Shown piece after piece: positions 1 to 4,773 of a DNA stretch of 7,339 nucleotides. The notes below the pieces were generated by a model. It saw nothing but the letters and a program-made list of their open reading frames with translations. It ran no database searches and was not told where the DNA came from. How positions within the stretch are numbered: position 1 is the stretch's first letter; each line of letters opens with the position of its first letter. Both the position numbers and the translations under genes were made by a program. Origin of the DNA: an uncultured Eubacteriales bacterium (lineage in GTDB: Bacteria; Bacillota; Clostridia; Peptostreptococcales; Anaerovoracaceae); assembly GCA_910585135.1 (NCBI GenBank), contig CAJUEB010000115.1, positions 1 through 7,339 of the forward strand. The letters run 5' to 3'.

Positions 1-128
1 TCGCCGGAATTATCCAGTATGACGAGAATATACATATTTCAACGAACAAGGGAATTCCGATCGTCTGCAAGAGCGGTACATATATCGAACAAAATTTCCT
101 GGAAATTACGGCCAGGGTGGTGGAATAG
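1..128 (+). CDS. MinD/ParA-family P-loop ATPase, C-terminal fragment (5' end outside window)
   Basis: Reading from base 3, 41 codons stay open to a TAG at 126-128. The peptide contains Y-DENIHISTNKGIPIV and then a G-TYIEQNF-EI-ARV stretch. This matches the tail of MinD/ParA-type (SIMIBI-class) ATPases, where a 'P-D--v--s-n-G-PiV' element precedes the last helix. MinD positions cell division; relatives position flagella, plasmids or other cargo. The P-loop and switch regions lie outside the window. The protein stops shortly after the final helix and has no visible basic amphipathic membrane-targeting tail like that of typical MinD, so a MinD-like or ParA-like ATPase of another role is equally possible. 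Family assignment rests on a short, recognisable tail; the exact member cannot be settled here. Confidence 0.6.
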   Translation, partial: AGIIQYDENIHISTNKGIPIVCKSGTYIEQNFLEITARVVE

Positions 129-244
129 GACAGGGAATGAAACGTGGAATGGACAGCAGGGAAGTGGAAAAAGTCCGGTAGTCTGTTGGATGATTACTCT
201 CCTGCGGTGATATGGCGGGAGGGCAGGAGGATAAAAGGCGAGGA

Positions 245-527
245 TTCTCTGAAAAATTTAAAAATGGCGTTTTTGAGAGAAACGAGTCGGTGATTTGGGC
301 GGAAACCGGGCGCAAACGGGTGCATGGCGCTTGAATCTGCGCTCGTTTCTCTTGTATTTTTGAAAAACATTGTTATATAGAGAAAAAAGACGCTGAAATT
401 CTCTTATATTTAGAAAAATGATTAAGCTGAGAGAATCGGCGCACCATTTGCATGAAAATATGATGAAAATCCTTGGATTCCTTTGGAATTTCTCTTGAAT
501 TGATGCGATATCGAAAATGTAAGAGAA
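245..527. repeat. Array of four TTCTCT-(N25-26)-AGAGAA inverted repeats
   Basis: TTCTCT occurs at 245, 347, 399 and 490, and each copy is followed by its inverse AGAGAA at 276, 379, 430 and 522. The outer lengths of the four units are 37, 38, 37 and 38 bp, and the orientations alternate strictly. Units 2 and 3 also share their inner left half (TTCTCTT-TATTT then GAAAAA). Unit 3 folds best: 391-396 (CGCTGA) pairs with 436-441 (TCGGCG) outside the TTCTCT/AGAGAA stem. The equal unit length argues for a duplicated palindromic unit rather than chance. It could be a protein-binding array, folded RNA, or copies of a small repeated element; the function is unknown. Confidence 0.6.
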
Positions 528-536
528 ACAAGCGCA
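338..536. repeat. 199-bp imperfect palindrome with about 26-bp terminal inverted repeats
   Basis: Bases 338-363 match the reverse complement of 511-536 at 22 of 26 positions, starting with TGCGCT at the outer ends. The pairing continues weakly inward, because TAGAGAAA near 378 can face TTTCTCTT near 489. The element contains the last three units of the TTCTCT/AGAGAA array. It has the look of a MITE-like or intergenic palindromic element, but no clean target-site duplication is visible; only a TTGA occurs near each side (331 and 537). It encodes no protein. Confidence 0.45.
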
Positions 537-616
537 TTGATGCCGAAGGGAAATCAATACAGCGTTTCATCGATTTCATGCGCATATGCCGGATAAGGTG
601 GAAACGCATATCTTTT

Positions 617-651
617 TGTGGCATAATATAACAAATTTATGTTATGCCATA
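617..651. promoter_or_regulatory. Strong hairpin/dyad upstream of the PAS gene
   Basis: Bases 619-631 (TGGCATAA then TATAA) pair with 637-649 as a 13-bp stem with one G-T wobble and a 5-base loop. A flanking ATCTTT (610-615) can pair with AAAGAT (654-659) across a small bulge, which lengthens the stem. There is no T-run directly after the stem, so it is not a typical intrinsic terminator. It lies about 125 bp before the PAS start, so an operator or a folded leader is possible. Confidence 0.45.
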
Positions 652-679
652 CGAAAGATTTCGATTGAGAAAAGTGACA

Positions 680-709
680 AGAAATTTATTGCAAAGGCTA
701 AAAATTTCT
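680..709. promoter_or_regulatory. AGAAATTT-N14-AAATTTCT dyad, possible operator
   Basis: A perfect 8-bp inverted repeat at 680-687 and 702-709 with a 14-base spacer lies 64 bp before the PAS start codon. The half-site spacing of about two helical turns is compatible with a dimeric regulator. In AT-rich DNA such dyads can also arise by chance. Confidence 0.3.
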
Positions 710-773
710 AATGAAACTGTTATTGCCCCAAATGATTTAGATGCTGTGGAATGATAAAGCGGAGGATGAAAAC

Positions 774-1121
774 ATGGAAGACGTTGAATTGTTAAAAGGA
801 ATTTTAAATAGCTATCCTTATCCGATTGTATTTGTTGATAATGATTATATGATAAGATATATGAATAGAAATGCAGAATACCATTATTATGAAGAACGCG
901 GATATAAAAATCTAATTGGAAAAAGTTTATTTGATTGCCATGACAATATTCAATCTATTGAAAAAATAAAAATGGGATATGAAGGAATCAAGAAAAATGG
1001 GAAGGAAGTATTTGTTACTGTTACAGCGCGTAATCAAAGAGTTTATATGCAAGGTGTTAGAGACTCCAAAGGAAACTGGATTGGTTTTATTGAAAGATTT
1101 GAATTGAATTTACAAAAATAA
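774..1121 (+). CDS. Small stand-alone PAS-domain protein
   Basis: A 115-residue soluble protein made of almost nothing but one PAS domain, a small sensory fold that binds a ligand or cofactor or mediates dimers. An in-frame ATG lies at 741, but GGAGG at 761-765 sits 8 bases before the ATG at 774, so I start there. The PAS core begins near residue 14 (YPYPIVFVDND), followed by an IRYMNRNAE helix, LIGKSLFDCH (about 47-56), a helix with KKNGKEVFVTVT, and the final strands RVYMQGVRD-KGNWIGFIERFE (89-110). The IGKSLFDCH and RVYM-GVRD-G---GFIERFE pattern resembles the PAS at the C-terminus of DUF438 proteins and similar orphan PAS proteins; the DCH histidine could be a ligand-binding residue, which is inference. 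There is no output domain, so it would act on a partner. Base use is strikingly AT-rich (16 G/C in the 60 bases 781-840), suggesting transfer. No neighbour points to its partner. Confidence 0.8.
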   Translation: MEDVELLKGILNSYPYPIVFVDNDYMIRYMNRNAEYHYYEERGYKNLIGKSLFDCHDNIQSIEKIKMGYEGIKKNGKEVFVTVTARNQRVYMQGVRDSKGNWIGFIERFELNLQK

Positions 1122-1176
1122 GCAGGACGACCCTAAAGAGCGTTATTCTGAACGGAAGGCTGTTTTCCATAATTGC

Positions 1177-1206
1177 GCCTAACAGTTTGGGCATGGCCAT
1201 TTTTTT
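1177..1206 (+). terminator. Possible weak intrinsic terminator after the PAS gene
   Basis: GCCTAA (1177-1182) pairs with TTGGGC (1187-1192) around a 4-base loop, with one G-T wobble. Seven T's follow at 1200-1206. The 7-base gap between stem and T-run is longer than usual, so the call is tentative, but it lies about 55 bp after the PAS stop where a terminator is expected. Confidence 0.35.
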
Positions 1207-1241
1207 GGTTATAAAGCCGAAAATAAAGGTATGAATTCTTT

Positions 1242-1502
1242 TTAATTCTCTGCTTTACAGACAAGATAGTAAGTTACGGTCGCCTCTTCATCTGAAATCG
1301 GCGCGTTGGTACGTCCGAAAGCCACTTCGATATATTTTTCAGCCAGATCAGAAGTAACAGACACCAGGGAGGATGCCTGCACTAATTCGTTAAAGTCGAA
1401 ACGGTCGCTTTGTGCCAGGAAATGTGAATCAGGCATTTTTGGTCTTATAAAGTTCCAAAGGCCGATGGTGTTTTTTTTGCACAGAAAGAAGCGGATGCCG
1501 CA
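1242..1502 (-). pseudogene. Coding-like 3' gene fragment, family not recognised
   Basis: Leftward of the rodA stop, the same reading frame stays open from 1502 to a TAA at 1242-1244 (86 codons). The first ATG is at 1436, which would give 64 residues. The part from about 1475 leftward reads like genuine protein: GLWNFIRPK, then SDRFDFNELVQASS, DLAEKYIEVAFGRT and PISDEEATVTYYLVCK, with balanced codon use. No ribosome binding site stands before the 1436 ATG, and the segment next to rodA (1460-1502, with an A8 run at 1471-1478) looks less protein-like. The simplest reading is the tail of a gene whose front was lost when this junction formed. A real small gene with a poor start, or a readthrough extension of RodA, are less likely alternatives. 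I cannot name a family. Confidence 0.4.
1491..1501 (-). terminator. Short GC hairpin at the rodA stop, weak terminator candidate
   Basis: On the minus strand GCGG-CAT-CCGC begins 1 base after the rodA TGA and is followed by TTCTTTCTG. The stem is only 4 bp and the T-tract is interrupted, so it may only slow polymerase. No better terminator for rodA is visible between here and 1130. Confidence 0.25.
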
Positions 1503-2600
1503 TCATATCTTCTGGCGGCAGCTTACGCTGAGTAAAAATCCTACGCCCATAATTGCTGAAATCATGGATGATCCGCCGTAGCTTAAGAAGGGCAGGGTGA
1601 TTCCGGTGACGGGCATCAGACCCATGGTCATGGCGATATTTTCAAAAGCCTGGAAAAAGTACATGCCGACAAGGCCTGCGCCGATCAGTGTGCCTTGCAG
1701 ATCCTTTGCATATTTTGTGACCTTGAGCGAATGAAAAAGAAAAAGCCCAAATAAAAAAAGAATGGCGATCCCGCCGATAAACCCCAATTCTTCAACCGCT
1801 GCGGCAAAGATAAAATCCGATTCGGGGACGGGCAGAAAGCCGAGCGCGCTTTGCGTTCCCTGCATATAGCCCTTTCCATAAAGACCGCCCGAGCCGATGG
1901 CCACCTTGGAATTCCATACCTGGTAGTTGCCGGGAAGGTCAAGGTTATCGGGGTGCAGGAAAGCGTCGATCCGCTCCTTCTGGTAGCCTGCCAGGAAAAA
2001 GTAAAACATCGGAAGCAGCAGGATAAAGACGAGCGCTATCCGCCCGATCACCTTCAAATCCAGCCCGGAGCAGAACACCATAAAAATCCAGATCGCACAG
2101 AAGACACAGCCGCTGCCGAAATCTTCTTTCGATACAATTAAAATAAAGGGCAGGCCATAAAGGGCTGCCATGAGAATCCCTTTCACGGTGGAAAGCGATG
2201 CGCCTGACCGCGACAAGTAGGCCGCCATCAGGATGACAAATGTAATTTTTACGATTTCCGAGGGCTGGAAGGTAACAAATCCCAGATCGATCCAGGAACG
2301 CGAACCATAAAAGGCCGCGCCCAGCCCGGGAATGTAAACGGTGAGCAAAAGCAGTATGCTCGATATATATAGTATTTTTTCCAGGTTCATAAAATATCTG
2401 TAGCCCAGAATCAGTATGGCATAAGCTGCCAAAAGACCGAGTATCAGGGCTACAGACTGTATTAAAACTTCCCTGGAAAGGAAGGTCTCTTTATTTCGGG
2501 TAACGCTTACGAGGCAGAAAATGCCCAGAAGCGATAATCCGAGTGCGGACGCCAGGATATAGTGATTGCAGCTTTTGATCAGATGCGAAAATTTGTTCAC
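1503..2600 (-). CDS. rodA: RodA/FtsW/SpoVE-family (SEDS) peptidoglycan glycosyltransferase, RodA-like
   Basis: An integral membrane polymerase that links lipid II into glycan strands, working with a class B penicillin-binding protein during cell elongation. I chose GTG at 2600 (365 residues) because GGAGG at 2609-2613 lies 8 bases before it. The in-frame ATG at 2615 adds five residues, but that GGAGG lies inside its coding sequence and only AAGGAA, with no spacing, precedes it. Numbered from the ATG, about ten hydrophobic segments are visible. Family motifs are GSRSWIDLGFVTFQPSE (104-120), LPGNYQ (227-232), a GSGGLYGKGY stretch (241-250), LGFLPVPESDFIF-----EELGFIG (258-281) and the C-terminal MPVTGITLPFLSYGGSS (334-350). 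Asp267 in SDFIF matches the catalytic aspartate of SEDS polymerases. The GSRSW and PVTGI-LPFLSYGGSS motifs are shared with FtsW and SpoVE; length and overall pattern favour RodA. It diverges from rny and stands alone here, with no mre or pbp neighbour visible. Confidence 0.92.
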   Translation of the reverse strand: MNKFSHLIKSCNHYILASALGLSLLGIFCLVSVTRNKETFLSREVLIQSVALILGLLAAYAILILGYRYFMNLEKILYISSILLLLTVYIPGLGAAFYGSRSWIDLGFVTFQPSEIVKITFVILMAAYLSRSGASLSTVKGILMAALYGLPFILIVSKEDFGSGCVFCAIWIFMVFCSGLDLKVIGRIALVFILLLPMFYFFLAGYQKERIDAFLHPDNLDLPGNYQVWNSKVAIGSGGLYGKGYMQGTQSALGFLPVPESDFIFAAAVEELGFIGGIAILFLFGLFLFHSLKVTKYAKDLQGTLIGAGLVGMYFFQAFENIAMTMGLMPVTGITLPFLSYGGSSMISAIMGVGFLLSVSCRQKI

Positions 2601-2608
2601 GATTGCGT

Positions 2609-2613
2609 CCTCC
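2609..2613 (-). promoter_or_regulatory. Ribosome binding site deciding the rodA start
   Basis: CCTCC on the plus strand is GGAGG on the coding strand. It is 8 bases upstream of GTG 2600 and falls inside the first codons of the alternative ATG 2615 frame, which favours GTG initiation. Confidence 0.65.
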
Positions 2614-2619
2614 ATTTCC

Positions 2620-2648
2620 TTGACTAGCTAGCCAAAAAAGTCTATAAT
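2620..2648 (+). promoter_or_regulatory. Consensus sigma-A promoter reading toward rny
   Basis: TTGACT (2620-2625) and a perfect TATAAT (2643-2648) are separated by exactly 17 bases. Transcription should begin near 2655, giving rny a leader of close to 200 bases. The -35 box lies only about 20 bp outside the rodA start codon, inside the region that must be the rodA leader. Rightward initiation and leftward rodA transcription therefore overlap. The rodA promoter must lie further right, in the AT-rich DNA of 2650-2720, but I could not resolve clean boxes there. Confidence 0.75.
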
Positions 2649-2851
2649 GCTATTGTGTGCTTTTAATTAAATATTATTACCTTATGTGTAATGTTTTGTA
2701 TACGTAAGCAATATCATTTTGTGACATTTATGAAGAATCACCAAAGTCTGCCGCCCAGTTAAACGGAAAAGCCGGCTTTGTTCTATTTACAGGAAACTTG
2801 ACGTTAATCATAAAATTGCAAATTGAAAACTGAAGAAAAGGAGGAGGCTAT

Positions 2852-4396
2852 ATGGCAGGAGTTATCGTACCGATAGTAGTTGGACTGGCTGCGCTTGTGA
2901 TCGGGCTGCTGGTTGGATATATACTTAGAAAGTCTATTGGCGAAAAGACCATAGGAAATGCGGAACAGAAAGCCAAAAATTTGATACTCGACGCGGAAAA
3001 CCGCGCGGAGACTTTGAAAAAAGAAAAGATTTTGGAAGCGAAGGAGGAGGCGCACAGACACCGGAGCGACGCTGAGAAGGAGATCAGGGAAAGAAGAAAC
3101 GAGATTCAGAAATCCGAAAGGAGACTGATACAGAAGGAAGAGTCCATAGATAGGAAGCTCGATAATATCGAGCGAAAAGAAGAAAGCATTACAAATAAAG
3201 AAAAAAGCATTACAAATAAGCAGCAGGAGATGGAACGGCTGGTGCAAAGACAGCTTGAGGAACTGGAAAAGATTTCAGGCTATTCCATTGACCAGGCGCG
3301 GGAAATCATTCTGCAAAAGGTCGAAAAGGAAGCCAGAAGCGATGCGGCTGCTTTGTACAAGGAAATTGAAAGCAAGGCGAAGGAGGATGCGGACAAAAAA
3401 GCGAAGGAGATCATCACGGGAGCGATCCAGCGGTGTGCAGCCGATCATGTGGCAGAATCCACTGTTTCCGTAGTGCCGCTTCCAAACGATGAGATGAAGG
3501 GCCGCATCATCGGCAGGGAAGGACGCAACATCAGGGCGATCGAAACACTGACGGGTATCGACCTGATCATCGATGATACGCCTGAGGCCGTTATTTTATC
3601 CGGGTTTGATCCGGTTCGAAGGGAAATTGCCAGATTATCCTTGGAAAAGCTTATCGTGGATGGGAGGATTCATCCGGCGCGTATTGAAGAAACCGTGGAA
3701 AAGGCGGAGCGCGAAGTCAATGCGATCATCAAGGAGGAAGGAGAACAGGCAACCTTCGAGGTGGGAATCCACAATCTTCACCCGGAACTGATCAAGCTCC
3801 TTGGTCGTTTGAAATACAGAACTTCTTATGGACAGAACGTATTAAAGCATTCCGTGGAGGTAGCGCATTTGGCGGGTCTTATGGCAGGCGAGCTGGGGCT
3901 TGACGTGACGCTTGCCCGCAGGGCAGGACTGCTTCACGATATCGGTAAGGCGCTCGACCATGAACGGGAAGGCACACACGTGGATATCGGCATGGAAGTG
4001 CTGAAAAAGTATAAGGAATCCGCAGCGGTCATTAACGGAATGGCGGCGCATCACGGGGATTACGAGCCGAAGTCCGTGGAGGCGGTATTGATTGCCGCAG
4101 CCGATGCGCTTTCAGCCGCAAGGCCGGGCGCAAGGCGGGAAACCCTGGAGTCTTATATCAAGAGGCTTCAAAAGCTTGAGGAAATCGCCAATACGACGGA
4201 AGGCGTCGAAAGATCCTTTGCGATTCAGGCGGGACGTGAAATCAGGATCGTCGCGAAGCCTGACGAAGTGGGCGATGACGCTATCGCACTTTTGGCGCGG
4301 GATATTTCCAAGAAGATCGAATCCGAGCTGGAGTATCCGGGTCAGATCAAGGTCAATGTCGTACGGGAAACGAGAGCGGTCGATTATGCCAAGTAG
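2852..4396 (+). CDS. rny: Ribonuclease Y, membrane-anchored endoribonuclease
   Basis: A 514-residue endonuclease that starts bulk mRNA decay and processes selected transcripts at the inner face of the membrane; it replaces RNase E in many Firmicutes. Length is close to the B. subtilis protein (about 520). Residues 4-25 form the N-terminal membrane anchor (VIVPIVVGLAALVIGLLVGY). Residues about 35-200 are a charged coiled coil rich in K and E. The KH RNA-binding motif GRIIGREGRN is at 217-226. The HD catalytic domain shows LKHSVEVAHL (His333), LLHDIGK (His362-Asp363), MAAHHGD (His400-His401) and an AAADALS aspartate near 418. The C-terminal PGQIKVNVVRETRAVDYAK is typical of the family. The start is set by AGGAGGAGG ending 4 bases before the ATG. 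It is probably monocistronic: its own promoter is upstream and a terminator follows at 4513-4538. Confidence 0.97.
   Translation: MAGVIVPIVVGLAALVIGLLVGYILRKSIGEKTIGNAEQKAKNLILDAENRAETLKKEKILEAKEEAHRHRSDAEKEIRERRNEIQKSERRLIQKEESIDRKLDNIERKEESITNKEKSITNKQQEMERLVQRQLEELEKISGYSIDQAREIILQKVEKEARSDAAALYKEIESKAKEDADKKAKEIITGAIQRCAADHVAESTVSVVPLPNDEMKGRIIGREGRNIRAIETLTGIDLIIDDTPEAVILSGFDPVRREIARLSLEKLIVDGRIHPARIEETVEKAEREVNAIIKEEGEQATFEVGIHNLHPELIKLLGRLKYRTSYGQNVLKHSVEVAHLAGLMAGELGLDVTLARRAGLLHDIGKALDHEREGTHVDIGMEVLKKYKESAAVINGMAAHHGDYEPKSVEAVLIAAADALSAARPGARRETLESYIKRLQKLEEIANTTEGVERSFAIQAGREIRIVAKPDEVGDDAIALLARDISKKIESELEYPGQIKVNVVRETRAVDYAK
3183..3219 (+). repeat. In-frame 21-bp tandem duplication in the RNase Y coiled coil
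   Basis: AAAGCATTACAAATAA at 3183-3198 recurs at 3204-3219, giving a period of 21 bases or seven residues: ESITNKE followed by KSITNKQ. The unit equals one coiled-coil heptad, so the duplication keeps the helix register. Confidence 0.7.
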
Positions 4397-4482
4397 GGCG
4401 TGAAAGCACGAAAATGAAGCCGGCCGGTTATGCCGGGCAAGATGAAAGTGCAAAAATGAAGTCGACCGGTTGCGCCGGGCAA
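4376..4482. repeat. About three degenerate 42-44 bp tandem repeats across the rny stop codon
   Basis: The best pair is 4401-4440 and 4443-4482 (TGAAAG--C-AAAATGAAG, a CCGGTT core, GCCGGGCAA), differing at only a few positions with a period of 42. A more diverged copy begins at about 4376 (GCGGTCGATTATGCC) inside the last codons of rny and lies 44 bases before the next TTATGCC. The rny stop TAG at 4394-4396 lies in the first unit. The repeats end before the terminator, so they form part of the rny 3' untranslated region. Confidence 0.65.
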
Positions 4483-4500
4483 GGCGCGATGGCAATGGGC

Positions 4501-4538
4501 AAAAAATGTGATGAGGCGGATCTGTATCCGCCTCTTTT
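4501..4538 (+). terminator. Intrinsic terminator of rny
   Basis: GAGGCGGAT (4513-4521) pairs perfectly with ATCCGCCTC (4526-4534) around the loop CTGT and is followed directly by TTTT. An A6 run at 4501-4506 precedes it, though the bases between mean it only partly mirrors the T-tract. Confidence 0.88.
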
Positions 4539-4773
4539 ATCTGATTGGAAATATGACGATGGTGATGCAGCGGTATCCTTGGGACTTTCGTGAATCGCTG
4601 GAAAGCGTCTAAGATCCGGCGTGTATCCCCGGAGACGCTTGCAGTGGAATTCGCGGTGGAAACGCCTGGTACTGGATTGAAACCAGCAGGAATCTAGAAT
4701 CCGCTTCAAATGTTTTCATGCATTTGGGAGTCGGGCGATAGCCGCTGTGAATCCCTATCGTTTGGAGTGAAAA
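4539..4773 (+). other. Non-coding leader region before the cysteine desulfurase, with small hairpins
   Basis: About 235 bp without a convincing gene. Possible stems are GCGTCT/AGACGC (4605-4610 with 4633-4638, enclosing a CCGG/CCGG pair), CTGGT/ACCAG (4666-4670 with 4682-4686) and GGGAGTC/GAATCCC just before the gene, with a small GGC-GATA-GCC inside. No TPP riboswitch signature is apparent. CGGTGGAAACGCC near 4653 recalls the T-box core but lacks the downstream terminator and the rest of a T-box. No clear -35/-10 pair was found, although a promoter must lie here because a terminator precedes the region. Confidence 0.4.

Larger units (their letters stand above)
129..773. other. Long non-coding, inverted-repeat-rich intergenic region
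   Basis: Between the MinD/ParA-like stop and the PAS gene start I see no open frame that looks like a protein and has a ribosome binding site. The short frames on both strands read as low-complexity translations of the repeats. No MinE-like sequence follows the ATPase fragment. The stretch holds four spaced dyads (245-527), a long imperfect palindrome (338-536), a strong hairpin (617-651) and an 8-bp dyad (680-709). The bases become clearly AT-rich from about 600 onward. No clean sigma-A promoter for the PAS gene was found; a TTGAGA at 665 with TATTGC 16 bp later is only a weak candidate. Confidence 0.6.

Noticed and set aside
258..624. Minus-strand open frames (99 and 83 codons) through the repeat region
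   Set aside because: They translate the palindromes, overlap each other in different frames, and show no ribosome binding site or family motif.
1503..1505. TGA recoded as a sense codon, joining rodA to the following frame
   Set aside because: The RodA protein already has full family length, and no recoding signal is visible. A shared frame has a one-in-three chance, so a remnant gene is the simpler explanation.
2768..2779. AAAGCCGGCTTT perfect palindrome in the rny leader as a terminator
   Set aside because: A 12-bp palindrome has no room for a loop with a useful stem and is followed by GTTCTATTT rather than a T-run.
4553..4612. 19-codon frame starting MTMVMQRYPWDF
   Set aside because: No ribosome binding site, too short to judge, and it overlaps the hairpin at 4605-4638.
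4640..4680. T-box-like core CGGTGGAAACGCC upstream of the desulfurase
   Set aside because: It has a mismatch in the invariant part. There is no downstream terminator/antiterminator pair and no recognisable stem I with specifier loop.
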